The notes: generated by a model not told the origin, from the letters alone. DNA of 64,000 nucleotides from Bacteroides fragilis (GCA_945889005.1 CAMDBI010000002.1:62001-126000), one strand, 5' to 3'; numbered from the stretch's first letter, positions 26,446 to 36,229 are shown. Translations and numbers: made by a program.

Positions 26446-27639
26446 TTATAGTTCCAAATCTATATTATGTTTTTCGACCCATGGCAAGCCATATTTGTTG
26501 AGGTCGGCCATAAACGGATCGGGATCAAACTCCTCGACATTAAACACCCCGGGCTTTTTCCACTTTCCTTCCATAAACATTTTGGCGCCAATCATAGCTG
26601 GCACACCAGTTGTGTAACTTACGGCTTGTGTACCAGTTTCTTTATAAGCTACTTCATGGCTACAGTTATTGTATACATAGTAGGTCTTTTCTTTTCCGTC
26701 TTTGAGTCCTTTTATACGACAACCGATAGAAGTCCAGCCGGTATAATTTTCGCCCAAATCGCCGGGGTTAGGCAATACAGCTTTTAGAAATTGTATAGGT
26801 ATTATTTCCACTCCATTGTACATAACCGGATCGATACGAGACATTCCAATATTTTGAATCACTCGAAGGTGTGTAAGATATTCCTGTCCAAAGGTCATCC
26901 AAAAACGTGCACGTTTGAGAGTTGGGTAGTTTTTGACCAACGACTCCAATTCTTCGTGGTAAATAACATACGATTCTTTGGGCCCAATTTCGGGGTAATT
27001 GATGGGTTGGTGTATTTCGTGAGGATTTGTTTCGATCCACTGTCCGTTTTCCCAATACTTGCCTCGCTGAGTTACCTCACGAATATTGATTTCGGGGTTA
27101 AAATTTGTTGCAAATGCTTTTCCATGGTCGCCTGCATTGCAATCGACTATATCGAGATATTGTATTTCGTCGAAATGATGCTTGGCAGCATAGGCTGTAA
27201 ACACACCCGAAACTCCCGGATCGAAACCACAACCAAGAATGGCTGTTATACCGGCATTTTTGAACTTTTCTTGGTAAGCCCATTGCCAACTGTATTGGAA
27301 TTTGGCTTCATCTTTTGGCTCGTAATTGGCGGTATCCAGATAGCTGGTTTTTGTTTCCAAACAGGCATCCATAATGGTAAGGTCTTGGTAGGGAAGCGCC
27401 ACATTTACAACAAGGTCTGGCTTATGAGCTTTTATTAGCTCAACCAACTGAGGCACATTGTCGGCATCGACCGATGCTGTTTTAATACGATTGCCGCCTA
27501 TAGCTTGTGCAATGGCATCGCATTTCGATTTTGTGCGACTTGCCAACACCACTTCCGTAAATACTTCAGGCAATTGAGCAATTTTGTGTGCCACTACGGT
27601 TCCCACACCGCCTGCTCCTATTATCAGAACTTTTCCCAT
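26446..27639 (-). CDS. Saccharopine dehydrogenase-family protein, probable carboxynorspermidine synthase
   Basis: The 397-residue product has a Rossmann NAD(P)-binding start (VLIIGAGGVGTVVAHKIA) and family motifs ILGCGFDPGVSGVFTAYA, IDCNAGDHG-like VDCNAGDHGKAF and HEVAYKETGTQAVSYTTGVP. Length and motifs match the carboxynorspermidine/carboxyspermidine dehydrogenase group, common in Bacteroidota, which makes carboxy(nor)spermidine from aspartate semialdehyde and a diamine. A lysine-pathway saccharopine enzyme is less likely because Bacteroidota make lysine from diaminopimelate. No nspC (the decarboxylase) lies in this window. The gene stands alone with a strong terminator. Confidence 0.85.
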   Translation of the reverse strand: MGKVLIIGAGGVGTVVAHKIAQLPEVFTEVVLASRTKSKCDAIAQAIGGNRIKTASVDADNVPQLVELIKAHKPDLVVNVALPYQDLTIMDACLETKTSYLDTANYEPKDEAKFQYSWQWAYQEKFKNAGITAILGCGFDPGVSGVFTAYAAKHHFDEIQYLDIVDCNAGDHGKAFATNFNPEINIREVTQRGKYWENGQWIETNPHEIHQPINYPEIGPKESYVIYHEELESLVKNYPTLKRARFWMTFGQEYLTHLRVIQNIGMSRIDPVMYNGVEIIPIQFLKAVLPNPGDLGENYTGWTSIGCRIKGLKDGKEKTYYVYNNCSHEVAYKETGTQAVSYTTGVPAMIGAKMFMEGKWKKPGVFNVEEFDPDPFMADLNKYGLPWVEKHNIDLEL

Positions 27640-27757
27640 TTTTTATTTCCTTTTAGCTATTTTACTAATGAAAAACTTTATAAAAATAATGCGAACAAAG
27701 ATAAAGATCATTAATTTAAAATGAATTTTTCAGTTTACAAATTTTGTTCAACAAATT

Positions 27758-29506
27758 TTAATGTATACACTCTGGTATACTAACATAAAAACGGCTTCCT
27801 TGAACAGGATCGCTCTCTGCCCATATTTTACCATTATGGCGCGAAACAAAATCTTTGCAAAGCACAAGTCCCAGTCCACTACCAGTCTCATTAGCGGTAC
27901 CGTTCTTAGATCGCACTTTGCCCAAAACAAATATTTTCTTTATCATTTCGGGCGATATACCTATTCCTTTATCAATAACCGAAAGTTTTACAGCTCCTTC
28001 TTCTTTTGCACATTCAATATCTACGATACCTCCGGCATAACTAAACTTTATGGCATTCGATATTAAATTTCGTATTACCGATGCTAGCATATTTTTGTCC
28101 ACAACCAATATATTGCCCAATTCACAATGGTTTTTTATACTTATACTTTTTTCTAATGCTATGGGCTGAAGTAGCTTTACAGCCTGAGCAACCAAAAGGT
28201 TTAAATCGACAGGTTCAGGATCAAATTTAATTGTACCCTTTTGGCTTTGAGACCACAACAAAATATTTTCAAGCAATTTTGCCGAATTGGACGACCCTTC
28301 TTTGATAAGTTTAATGGCATTTTGTCTATACTCGTCGGTCTGAATCGAATAATCGGCATATAGCATATCGGACAATAACGCTATATTGCCAATAGGACCT
28401 CGCAAGTCATGACCTAAAATTGAAATAAATTTCTCGCGTGTTGCCAATAAATCTCTTAGTTTCTCTTCATTTTGAAGCAATTTTATTTCATAATTTTTTC
28501 TTTTTGTAAAATCGTGAATGAGCAATGTATTGCCAATTTGCTCATTGTTTTTACTATTTATACTATTTATCCTAATGCTATAGTATTTCTTGTCGTTTTC
28601 GACAGGCACTTCCAATTCAAAACTTTTATTTTCATTTAATCTCGTAACAATATCGGGGTAGGTTTTAAACACTTCATTTAAAGGCTTACCTATCGAATCG
28701 TGGTCTAAATGATTAAAAATACTAATTGCCGCTTTATTGAAATTGATTACTCGCCATTTTTCATCACAAATAATTACGCCATCGTCGAGACTTTCAAATA
28801 CGCTTTCGAGTGCCAAAGGTTTAAAGTCTCCAAACTTGAAACGAAACATAGACCATGCCCATATAATTCCGACAAACGAATATGAAAATGGTATAATATC
28901 GATACCAAAAGGACTATTGCCTGTAAGATAAATTAAATACGTTACCCAAACAATCATAGAACTTCCTAGCATTACAATTGCTTGTAAACGAAGTATTTTT
29001 TGGTGACTTATAGCCATTTTTACAAACGCTACAACCAACACCGTATATGAAATAGTCAAAACTATTTGATGCACCCAATACCATGGCCCTTTAATTGTAT
29101 CTAAAATATAGAGCGAACCTTGTTGTACAAGTTTTATTTCTTTGTAAAACAATCCAAATATTGGATTTGTATAAAGAAAAAATAAAGTTGCTAAACTAAT
29201 TGAAAGAAGGATTACCTTTATTCGCCAATTAAACAAATCGCTCTTCCCAATGTATTCATAAGTAAAATTAACTACCAAAAAAGGAATAAAAGCAATACCA
29301 AAGTATTCTATTTTGACCCAAAAAAGAACATCTACTAAGGTAGTAGAATTTAGCTCAAACCCATAACCCAACGAATACAAAGTGTTTGACAACAATATAA
29401 AACCAATTGCTCGCCCAACAGGAGTATTAAATCTGTACAAAAAAATAAATGCTAAAAAACCATTTAGCATAGCAATTGCAAAAAGAATGACAAAGAAAAA
29501 GTTCAT
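27758..29506 (-). CDS. Sensor histidine kinase with 7TM N-terminal domain and PAS domain
   Basis: From ATG 29506 the product is 582 residues. The first 225 residues form seven membrane helices of the histidine-kinase N-terminal 7TM type. A PAS domain (SLDDGVIICDEKWRVINFN) follows. The HisKA domain has the phospho-acceptor His in ILGHDLRGPIG, and the HATPase domain has NLISNAIKFS, DKGIGI and GSGLGLVLCK. It senses a signal in or outside the membrane and phosphorylates a response regulator, which is not encoded nearby. An upstream ATG at 29578 would add 24 residues rich in polar residues before the first helix; I prefer 29506. Confidence 0.9.
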   Translation of the reverse strand: MNFFFVILFAIAMLNGFLAFIFLYRFNTPVGRAIGFILLSNTLYSLGYGFELNSTTLVDVLFWVKIEYFGIAFIPFLVVNFTYEYIGKSDLFNWRIKVILLSISLATLFFLYTNPIFGLFYKEIKLVQQGSLYILDTIKGPWYWVHQIVLTISYTVLVVAFVKMAISHQKILRLQAIVMLGSSMIVWVTYLIYLTGNSPFGIDIIPFSYSFVGIIWAWSMFRFKFGDFKPLALESVFESLDDGVIICDEKWRVINFNKAAISIFNHLDHDSIGKPLNEVFKTYPDIVTRLNENKSFELEVPVENDKKYYSIRINSINSKNNEQIGNTLLIHDFTKRKNYEIKLLQNEEKLRDLLATREKFISILGHDLRGPIGNIALLSDMLYADYSIQTDEYRQNAIKLIKEGSSNSAKLLENILLWSQSQKGTIKFDPEPVDLNLLVAQAVKLLQPIALEKSISIKNHCELGNILVVDKNMLASVIRNLISNAIKFSYAGGIVDIECAKEEGAVKLSVIDKGIGISPEMIKKIFVLGKVRSKNGTANETGSGLGLVLCKDFVSRHNGKIWAESDPVQGSRFYVSIPECIH

Positions 29507-29647
29507 AGAGCTTACTTTCTGATTAAAATTCGCAATAAAGGTAATAGAAATACAATAAATAATCCGATTTTTCACCAATCAAACATTTCAACAAAAAGCA
29601 TTTTATCTTTACACTAAATAAATATTTTTTTAGAAACAAAAAAATAT

Positions 29648-29655
29648 TAACTTTG
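29648..29655 (+). promoter_or_regulatory. -7 box of the tRNA-Leu gene
   Basis: TAACTTTG matches TAnnTTTG exactly and ends 18 bases before the mature tRNA. A T-rich stretch lies at the -33 distance. Confidence 0.55.
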
Positions 29656-29673
29656 CGCTTCGATTTTCGGAAA

Positions 29674-29755
29674 GCGGATGTGTCGTAATTGGTAGCCGAG
29701 CCAGACTTAGGATCTGGTGCTGTAAGGCGTGGGGGTTCGAGTCCCTTCATCCGCA
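29674..29755 (+). tRNA. tRNA-Leu (anticodon UAG)
   Basis: The acceptor stem GCGGATG (29674-29680) pairs with CATCCGC (29748-29754), and A29755 is the discriminator. The anticodon arm is CCAGA-CTTAGGA-TCTGG, giving UAG, which reads CUN leucine codons. The longer variable arm (TGCTGTAAGGCGT region) fits a class II tRNA. The T arm has GGTTCGAGTCCC. CCA is not encoded. Confidence 0.95.
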
Positions 29756-29900
29756 CATAATTTTTTTACTTCAATATTTGAACGTGTTCAGGATTTATTG
29801 TAAAAATTCTTTTTGTTCTGTATCAGTGTTTTCAACTGACTTCCTGAATAGCTTTTTTCCTATAAATAATCAATTATATTATTTTTAAATATTTCGTAAA

Positions 29901-31259
29901 ATGAATATTACAAAGACGAACAGCAACGATTTAACCGCAGTTATTAGCCTGCAAGTAGTAAAAGCCGACTATCAACCCAATGTCGATAAAGCACTTAAAG
30001 ATTATCGTAAAAAAGCGAATATCCACGGCTTCCGTGCAGGTATGGCTCCAATGGGAATGATCCAAAAAATGTATGGTAAACACGTGTTGCTCGACGAAAT
30101 CAACAAACTCGTTAGCGAATCGCTCAACAATTATATTCAAGATAACAAAATCAAATTATTAGGCGAACCTCTTCCCAAAAACGACCAGGAACCTATCGAT
30201 TTCGATACACAAAGCGATTTTACCATCTCTTTCGAAATTGGCCTTTCGCCCGAAGTGTCTGTTGAACCTAGCTCAAAAGACAAAGTAACGTTCTTCAATA
30301 TCGAAATCACCAACGAAATGCTATCGAAAACCAAAGACAACCACGCCCGTCGATTTGGTAGCTTTGTCGAAAAAAGCGAAATAGCCGGAAACGAAATGCT
30401 TAAAGGCGCAATTGCCCAAATAGATGCAAAAGGCAACTTAATCGAAAATGGCATTGCAGTTGAAGAAGCTTCTATATACTTAGACCTTTCGAAAGACGAA
30501 TCGGAAACTAAAAAGTTTATTGGAGCGAAAAAGGGCGAAAAAGTTAACTTCGATATTAAAAAAGCATTCCCTAATGATTTCGAAGTGTCCAATATTCTAA
30601 AAATCGAAAAAGACAAGGTAGCCGAAATTGAAGGCAATTTCCAATTCGAAATAGGCGCAATTTCTAAATTCATAAATGCCGAATACAACAAAGACCTTTT
30701 CGACAAAATATATGGTACCGAAAACACCATCGAAACCGAAGCTCAATTCGACGAAAAAATAAATGCTGAAATAAAAGTAAGTTTAGACGACAACGCCAAT
30801 TACAAGTTCTTAATCGATACCAAAGAATATTTTATTAAAAAAGCTGAAATAAAAGTTCCTTCCGACTTTCTCAAACGTTGGTTGAAATACGCTAACGAAG
30901 GTAAAATAACCGACGAACAAATCGAAAAAGAATTCGACATGTTCGAAAACGACCTCAAATGGCAATTGATTCGAACCAAACTCATCGAAAAAGCTGGTAT
31001 TAAAGTTGAAGAAACCGAAGTGATCGATTATGCCAAAAAAATTGCCCTTTCGCAATTCCAAAATTATGGCATCATGAACATCCCCGACGAATATTTGAAC
31101 AACTATGCTGCCGATATGTTAAAGAAAGAAGGAGAAGTTCGCCGAATTATGGAACGAGTTGCCGACGATAAAGTTTTGGCTTTTATAAAAGAAAATATAA
31201 CTTTACAAGAAAAGAGCATCAGCATCGAAGAATTCAACAAATTTTTCGACAAACACTAA
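29901..31259 (+). CDS. tig: Trigger factor
   Basis: The 452-residue product is the ribosome-bound chaperone for nascent chains. The N-terminal ribosome-binding domain is recognisable, with the signature region HGFRAGMAPMGMIQKMYG (canonical GFRxGKxP is altered to GFRAGMAP). The PPIase-like insertion (about 150-235) is divergent, as usual in Bacteroidota, and a helical C-terminal domain completes it. It precedes clpP and clpX with gaps of 13 and 2 bases, the standard tig-clpP-clpX order. Confidence 0.93.
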   Translation: MNITKTNSNDLTAVISLQVVKADYQPNVDKALKDYRKKANIHGFRAGMAPMGMIQKMYGKHVLLDEINKLVSESLNNYIQDNKIKLLGEPLPKNDQEPIDFDTQSDFTISFEIGLSPEVSVEPSSKDKVTFFNIEITNEMLSKTKDNHARRFGSFVEKSEIAGNEMLKGAIAQIDAKGNLIENGIAVEEASIYLDLSKDESETKKFIGAKKGEKVNFDIKKAFPNDFEVSNILKIEKDKVAEIEGNFQFEIGAISKFINAEYNKDLFDKIYGTENTIETEAQFDEKINAEIKVSLDDNANYKFLIDTKEYFIKKAEIKVPSDFLKRWLKYANEGKITDEQIEKEFDMFENDLKWQLIRTKLIEKAGIKVEETEVIDYAKKIALSQFQNYGIMNIPDEYLNNYAADMLKKEGEVRRIMERVADDKVLAFIKENITLQEKSISIEEFNKFFDKH

Positions 31260-31272
31260 AAAACAAAAAATC

Positions 31273-31962
31273 ATGGATGTTAAAAAAGAATTTGACCAAT
31301 ATGCCATTAAACATTTGGGTATAAGCAGTCTTTCGCTGCACCGTGTACAGTCGGTCTATGCCAGTTATATTTCTCCTACCATTATAGAGGAGCGCCAATT
31401 GAATGTTGCCTCTATGGATGTATTCTCGCGCCTTATGATGGATCGAATAATCTTCCTGGGCCTACCTATCGACGACTACGTATCGAACATTGTTCAAGCC
31501 CAATTATTGTTTTTAGACTCTGTCGATCACAACAAAGACATCCAGATATACCTCAACTCTCCCGGAGGCTCTGTAAGTGCCGGATTGGGCATTTACGACA
31601 CCATGCAATTTGTCAATAGCGATGTATCGACTATTTGTACTGGCATGGCGGCTTCTATGGGCGCTGTATTGCTTGCTGCCGGTCAAAAAGGCAAACGCTC
31701 TGCGCTCAAACACGCAAGGGTTATGATTCACCAACCTATGGGTGGCGCTCAAGGTCAAGCTACCGACATGGAAATAACCGTTCGCGAAATACAAAAATTG
31801 AAAAAAGAATTGTACGAAATATTAGCCGACCATTCGGGCAAACCATACAAAACCATAGAGAAAGATTCGGATCGAGACTATTGGATGACTGCTATTGAAG
31901 CCAAAGATTATGGCATGATTGACGAAGTATTGGAAAGAAAAAAATTAGTTAGTAACGATTAA
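31273..31962 (+). CDS. clpP: ATP-dependent Clp protease proteolytic subunit
   Basis: The 229-residue serine protease forms the degradation chamber that works with ClpX. Ser128 lies in GMAASMGAVLLAAG and His153 in ARVMIHQPMGG. The IYLNSPGGSVSAGLGIYDTM segment is typical. The N-terminal extension of about 30 residues is longer than in E. coli ClpP and may be processed. The gene lies between tig and clpX in one operon. Confidence 0.97.
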   Translation: MDVKKEFDQYAIKHLGISSLSLHRVQSVYASYISPTIIEERQLNVASMDVFSRLMMDRIIFLGLPIDDYVSNIVQAQLLFLDSVDHNKDIQIYLNSPGGSVSAGLGIYDTMQFVNSDVSTICTGMAASMGAVLLAAGQKGKRSALKHARVMIHQPMGGAQGQATDMEITVREIQKLKKELYEILADHSGKPYKTIEKDSDRDYWMTAIEAKDYGMIDEVLERKKLVSND

Positions 31963-31964
31963 TA

Positions 31965-33194
31965 ATGGATCAAAATAAATGTTCGTTTTGCGGACGTCAC
32001 AAACGCGACGTTGGCCTTTTAATTACAGGAACTAATGCACAGATTTGCAACGATTGTGTGCAACAAGCCTTCGACATTGTTAACGAAGACAAAAAGCAAA
32101 AACCTTCGTTCGATATTAAAGGCTTGAAATTGCACAAACCGATGGAAATTAAAAAATTTCTCGATCAGTTCGTTGTTGGTCAAGACGAAGCAAAAAAATT
32201 TCTTTCTGTAGCTGTATACAATCACTACAAACGTTTGTTGCACGTAAACCGCAAAGGCGATGTCGAAATCGATATCGAAAAATCGAACATTCTTTTAGTT
32301 GGTCGCACAGGAACGGGCAAAACTCTGTTGGCACGAACCATTGCCAAAATGCTTAATGTACCTTTTACAATAGTTGATGCAACCGTTCTTACCGAAGCAG
32401 GTTACGTGGGCGAAGATGTTGAAAGTATACTCACACGCTTGCTTCAGGTTGCCGACTACAATGTAGAAGCAGCTGAGCGAGGCATTGTATTTATCGACGA
32501 AATAGACAAAATTGCCCGCAAAGGCGACAACCCATCTATTACCCGCGATGTGTCGGGCGAAGGTGTTCAACAAGGTATGCTCAAATTGCTCGAAGGGGCT
32601 ATTGTTAATGTGCCTCCACAAGGAGGTCGCAAACACCCCGATCAGAAAATGGTGCCTGTAAATACCAAAAATATTCTTTTTATTTGTGGCGGAGCTTTCG
32701 AAGGTATTGAACGCAAAATAGCCCAACGACTCAATACGCAAGTGGTCGGATTTAATGCATCACTCAAACAGGCAGTTATTGATCGCGACAACTTGCTGCA
32801 ATACATAGCTCCACAAGACTTACGCTCGTTTGGACTTATTCCCGAAATTATTGGTCGTTTACCAGTACTCACTTACCTCGAACCGCTCAACAAAGCTACC
32901 TTGCGCCGTATTCTTACCGAACCTAAAGATGCTATTATTAAGCAATATACCAAACTTTTCGAGATGGACAAAGTAACACTTCAAATCGATGACGAAGTAC
33001 TCGATTACATTGTCGAAAAGGCTATCGAATTTAAACTTGGAGCCCGTGGTTTGCGCACCATTTGCGAAACTATAATGATCGACAGCATGTTCGACATTCC
33101 ATCTAATACAACCAAAAGCGAGCTGCAAATTACAATCGAATATGCTCGCGAAAAGCTTGAAAAAGGTCATCAGGAAAGGTTAAAAGCAGCATAA
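31965..33194 (+). CDS. clpX: ATP-dependent Clp protease ATP-binding subunit ClpX
   Basis: The 409-residue AAA+ unfoldase feeds tagged proteins to ClpP. The N-terminal zinc-binding domain has Cys6, Cys9, Cys28 and Cys31. Walker A is GRTGTGKT, followed by the pore loop GYVGEDVES, Walker [11 protein letters not shown], and the IGF-type contact region around [13 protein letters not shown]. The start is two bases after the clpP stop, so translation is coupled. Arg in place of the usual Pro in Walker A (GRTGTGKT) is a small deviation. Confidence 0.97.
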   Translation: MDQNKCSFCGRHKRDVGLLITGTNAQICNDCVQQAFDIVNEDKKQKPSFDIKGLKLHKPMEIKKFLDQFVVGQDEAKKFLSVAVYNHYKRLLHVNRKGDVEIDIEKSNILLVGRTGTGKTLLARTIAKMLNVPFTIVDATVLTEAGYVGEDVESILTRLLQVADYNVEAAERGIVFIDEIDKIARKGDNPSITRDVSGEGVQQGMLKLLEGAIVNVPPQGGRKHPDQKMVPVNTKNILFICGGAFEGIERKIAQRLNTQVVGFNASLKQAVIDRDNLLQYIAPQDLRSFGLIPEIIGRLPVLTYLEPLNKATLRRILTEPKDAIIKQYTKLFEMDKVTLQIDDEVLDYIVEKAIEFKLGARGLRTICETIMIDSMFDIPSNTTKSELQITIEYAREKLEKGHQERLKAA

Positions 33195-33262
33195 TCCTAT
33201 CGGATTTTAGACAAAATACCTTGTGTTATGCTTAGCCCAGGAATTGGAGTGCGGTTCTAACG

Positions 33263-33299
33263 AAAAAACCTGAAAGCTTTTATATTTGCTCTCAGGTTT
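33263..33299 (-). terminator. Rho-independent terminator of the Spy/CpxP-like gene
   Basis: AAACCTGA (33266-33273) pairs with TCAGGTTT (33292-33299). On the minus strand the stem is followed by a T run (TTTTTT). It lies 28 bases beyond the stop at 33328. On the plus strand no T run follows, so it serves the minus gene rather than clpX. Confidence 0.8.
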
Positions 33300-33327
33300 A
33301 AACTAAATAAACTATATGAATAAATAC

Positions 33328-33777
33328 TTATTTATCTAAACAGCAACAACATCTTTTACCATGTTTACCTTTTTTACCTTCTCCTTTATGGATACCTTTG
33401 TGCTCTTTACCATCTTTTCGAGACATTAATGTATCGAACTTCGATTTTTGTTGATCGTTCAAAAGTGCTTTAATCTCGACTTGAAATTTATCCCGTTCTT
33501 GCTCCATTTCGGCTCTAAAAGCTATCATTTGAGCTTCGTGAGCTTTCAATATTGGGGCAATATCGGCCATGTGTTTTACATGAATGGCTTTAATTTTTGT
33601 TTTTTGATCAGCCGAAAGTCCAAGTTTTTTTTCCATAAAATCTAGTCTTTTAGCAAATTTTACAGTATCATTTCCTTCAAAATGAGGTTTACATCCTCGA
33701 CCTGGCTGTGCCGAAATTGCCAAAACTGCCAAAACAACAATAAGAGTCGCGAGTAATTTCTTTGCAAGTGTTTTCAT
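33328..33777 (-). CDS. Spy/CpxP-like periplasmic protein with Cys-rich C terminus
   Basis: The 149-residue product has a signal peptide (LLATLIVVLAVLAISA) and a helical body with the pattern LGLSADQKTKIKAI and later LLNDQQKSKFDTLM, which is the LTxxQ-type repeat of Spy/CpxP envelope-stress proteins. The C terminus is lysine- and histidine-rich and ends GKRCCCCLDK, with four Cys in a row after a GKKGKHGK stretch; this could bind metal or form disulfides. Spy is a periplasmic chaperone, and related proteins in metal-response operons bind copper or zinc. Function here is inferred. It is a single gene with its own terminator. Confidence 0.8.
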   Translation of the reverse strand: MKTLAKKLLATLIVVLAVLAISAQPGRGCKPHFEGNDTVKFAKRLDFMEKKLGLSADQKTKIKAIHVKHMADIAPILKAHEAQMIAFRAEMEQERDKFQVEIKALLNDQQKSKFDTLMSRKDGKEHKGIHKGEGKKGKHGKRCCCCLDK

Positions 33778-33903
33778 ATTTCTTTTTATTTAATTTATGA
33801 AACAAAAATAAAACTACCTTCTACTTTTTGCAATAAAAATCAACCAACAGGGTAAAAACATCAATAAAAACGCAAAGCCCATATACCGATATGATTAAAT
33901 GCT

Positions 33904-33911
33904 TAAATTTG
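33904..33911 (+). promoter_or_regulatory. -7 box of pyrE
   Basis: TAAATTTG fits TAnnTTTG and ends 14 bases before ATG 33926. It overlaps the first codons of the longer reading frame starting at 33899, which argues for the shorter start. Confidence 0.45.
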
Positions 33912-33925
33912 CAAAAACAATACAC

Positions 33926-34555
33926 ATGAATACCGAAAAACAAATTTCAGCATTTCTTTTACAATGTGGCGCTGTAAAATTGCAGCCCGAACATCCATTT
34001 ACCTGGGCATCGGGCTGGAAGTCGCCTATATATTGCGACAATCGAATTACACTATCGTTCCCCGAAGTTCGAACATTTATTCGCGATTCATTTGCCAACT
34101 TAATAAAACGAGAGTTTGGCACACCCGATATAATTGCCGGAGTAGCAACGGGAGCCATCGCTCAAGGGGCACTAGTAGCCGACAAAATGGGCATTGCAAT
34201 GGCTTATGTTCGTTCGGCTCCAAAAGGACATGGTATGGAAAACTTAATAGAAGGTAAAATTGAAAAAGAACAAAAAGTTGTTGTTATCGAAGACCTTATT
34301 TCGACTGGCGGGAGCAGTTTAAAAGCAGTTGAAGCCCTTCGAAATCATGGCTGCGAGGTTCTTGGAATGTGTGCAATATTCTCTTACAACTTTCCTGCAG
34401 CTCAGCAAGCATTTGCAGAAGCCAATGTAAAACTATTTACTCTAAGCAATTACAACACACTTATCGAACAAGCTATAGAGTCGGGCTATGTAAAAACCGA
34501 ACAATTGGAACTACTCAAAAAATGGCGCGAAGCACCCGATAAATGGGGAATTTAA
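33926..34555 (+). CDS. pyrE: Orotate phosphoribosyltransferase
   Basis: The product from ATG 33926 is 209 residues. It makes orotidine monophosphate from orotate and PRPP in pyrimidine synthesis. The PRPP-binding motif VVVIEDLISTGGSSLKAVEAL is clear, as are FTWASGWKSPIYCDNR and the AYVRSAPKGHG flexible loop. An ATG nine codons upstream (33899) would add MLKFAKTIH, but the promoter -7 box lies there. The following SRPBCC gene is 81 bases away. Confidence 0.95.
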   Translation: MNTEKQISAFLLQCGAVKLQPEHPFTWASGWKSPIYCDNRITLSFPEVRTFIRDSFANLIKREFGTPDIIAGVATGAIAQGALVADKMGIAMAYVRSAPKGHGMENLIEGKIEKEQKVVVIEDLISTGGSSLKAVEALRNHGCEVLGMCAIFSYNFPAAQQAFAEANVKLFTLSNYNTLIEQAIESGYVKTEQLELLKKWREAPDKWGI

Positions 34556-34559
34556 TGTG

Positions 34560-34630
34560 TACATTTTCAAATGTGAAAATGTGAAAATAATAATCTATTG
34601 ACAATTGTCAATAATCAATAATCAATTAAA
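34560..34630. repeat. Low-complexity intergenic repeats
   Basis: The gap after pyrE contains direct repeats AAATGTGAAAATGTGAAAAT and TCAATAATCAATAATCAATT, and the palindrome TTGACAATTGTCAA. Similar AATGTGGAAATGTGG repeats lie at 61533-61555. No coding or regulatory role is evident. Confidence 0.6.
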
Positions 34631-34636
34631 AAAGTC

Positions 34637-35044
34637 TTGGAAACAAAATTTGAGAGTAAAATAGGACAGATTGCATCAACACCCGAAAGGATATACAATT
34701 TTTTGAGCAATTTCAATAATTTTAAAAATCTAGTTCCTCCCGACAAAGTAAAAAACTGGCAATCGGGCGAAGATTGGTGCCGATTCGAAGTTGATATGAT
34801 CGGACAGGCGGGAATGCGTATTGTAGAAAAAGAACCTTACAAAACCATAAAAATAGTTGGAGAAGAAGGCTCTAAATTCGATTTTGGCTTTTGGATTCAA
34901 CTCAAGGAAGCTGCTCCATATCAAACTCATATAAAACTCACTATGAAGGTCGATCTCAACCCCATGATGAAAATAATGGCATCTAAACCCATACAAAACA
35001 TGCTCGACACTTTGGTCGATCAAGTTTCGAGATTGCCTTTGTAA
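34637..35044 (+). CDS. SRPBCC (START-like) family protein
   Basis: The 135-residue product starts at TTG 34637; the first Met codon inside would remove the conserved beginning. It has the START-like pattern FESKIGQIASTPERIYNFLS, then NFNNFKNLVPPDK, and a last helix PIQNMLDTLVDQVSRLP. Small SRPBCC proteins bind hydrophobic ligands in a deep cavity; some relatives act in heme or quinone pathways. The ligand is unknown. A bidirectional hairpin separates it from korB. Confidence 0.8.
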   Translation: METKFESKIGQIASTPERIYNFLSNFNNFKNLVPPDKVKNWQSGEDWCRFEVDMIGQAGMRIVEKEPYKTIKIVGEEGSKFDFGFWIQLKEAAPYQTHIKLTMKVDLNPMMKIMASKPIQNMLDTLVDQVSRLPL

Positions 35045-35103
35045 TTAGCTTTTATTATACATAAACAAAACAAACAAACGGGTTCATACAAAATTTACAA
35101 CAA

Positions 35104-35138
35104 AAAAGTCTGCTAAGATTACACTCTTGCAGACTTTT
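35104..35138. terminator. Bidirectional terminator between SRPBCC gene and korB
   Basis: AAAAGTCTGC at 35104-35113 pairs with GCAGACTTTT at 35129-35138, with AAGA/TCTT extending the stem. A- and T-rich flanks fit termination of both convergent genes. Confidence 0.85.
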
Positions 35139-35160
35139 CAATATTTTTAAAGAAAAACAT

Positions 35161-36201
35161 TTAATTTACCTCAAACACATCGCCACTGTTCAACAAATCG
35201 TCCATACATTTAATCTTTGAATTTTTCTTTACATTTTCGATTTGCGCTACCATAAGATCGTCGTATGTTGGTTTTTTCACTTTTCTTATAACACCAATTG
35301 CCAATGGCAAGGTTGGTGGAGCCATTTGAACCAATGCCATTTGCAAAAATAAATTGTCGTCGGTTGGGTCGTGTGTGAGTATATCGTCTATTGTGATTCC
35401 GTTTTTACCAATCTCAACAGCCTCGAGACCTTTGTTTGTAAAACGCAAACCTTTATTGGCATCTTTTCCAAAAACCATTCGTTCGCCAGCTTTTAGCAAA
35501 ATAGTATTTTCATCGCGATTCTCACGTCCTGCTACAGTTTGGTGGGCTTTATCGTTAAAAATAATACAATTTTGTAAAACTTCTATAATCGAAGTACCAT
35601 CGTGACCAGCAGCTTCTACCATCAAATCGGTCATTAACTTAGGCAATACATCCAATCCCCTTGCAAAAAAAGAACCTTGTGCACCTAATACAAGATCACC
35701 TACATTAAACGAACTTTCTATGGTTCCATAAGGCGATGTTTTAGTTATACTTCCTATAGGTGTAGTTGGCGAAAACTGACCTTTGGTTAGACCATAAATC
35801 TGGTTGTTGAACAATATTACATTGGTGTCGATATTGCGACGAATGTGGTGTATAAAATGATTTCCTCCAATAGCCAACGAATCGCCGTCGCCGGTGGCTA
35901 TCCATACGCTAAGGTCGGTATTGGCAAGTTTTACACCTGTAGCTATTGCAGCAGCACGACCATGTATGCCGTGAAAACCATATACATTCATATAATATGG
36001 AAAACGCGACGAACAGCCAATGCCCGATACAAAAGTGTAATTTTCTTTTTTATAACCTATTGCAGGAAAAGCATTTGCTACACTATTTAAAATGGCATGC
36101 GCTCCACATCCAGGGCACCATTTTACCATTTGGTCGCTTACAAAATCACTTTTATCTAATGTGTGTGTCGATTTTGGAATACTATTTTCGATTTTCATCA
36201 T
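35161..36201 (-). CDS. korB: 2-oxoacid:ferredoxin oxidoreductase, beta subunit (KorB-like)
   Basis: The 346-residue subunit binds thiamine diphosphate: KWCPGCGAHAIL near the N terminus, GIGCSSRFPYYMN, and the TPP motif WIATGDGDSLAIGGNHFIH then LFNNQIYGLTKGQFSPT. It works with the alpha subunit encoded just upstream in oxidative decarboxylation of a 2-oxoacid, most likely 2-oxoglutarate, using ferredoxin. Two-subunit enzymes of this class couple carbon flow to low-potential electrons. It is 95 bases after korA, with a hairpin in the gap. Confidence 0.93.
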   Translation of the reverse strand: MMKIENSIPKSTHTLDKSDFVSDQMVKWCPGCGAHAILNSVANAFPAIGYKKENYTFVSGIGCSSRFPYYMNVYGFHGIHGRAAAIATGVKLANTDLSVWIATGDGDSLAIGGNHFIHHIRRNIDTNVILFNNQIYGLTKGQFSPTTPIGSITKTSPYGTIESSFNVGDLVLGAQGSFFARGLDVLPKLMTDLMVEAAGHDGTSIIEVLQNCIIFNDKAHQTVAGRENRDENTILLKAGERMVFGKDANKGLRFTNKGLEAVEIGKNGITIDDILTHDPTDDNLFLQMALVQMAPPTLPLAIGVIRKVKKPTYDDLMVAQIENVKKNSKIKCMDDLLNSGDVFEVN

Positions 36202-36229
36202 ATTTATTCTTTGTTTATTAAGGTATGAT

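Noticed and set aside
29523-29756. Minus-strand frame across the tRNA-Leu
   Set aside because: It covers a structurally complete tRNA and reads its complement, so it is not a gene.
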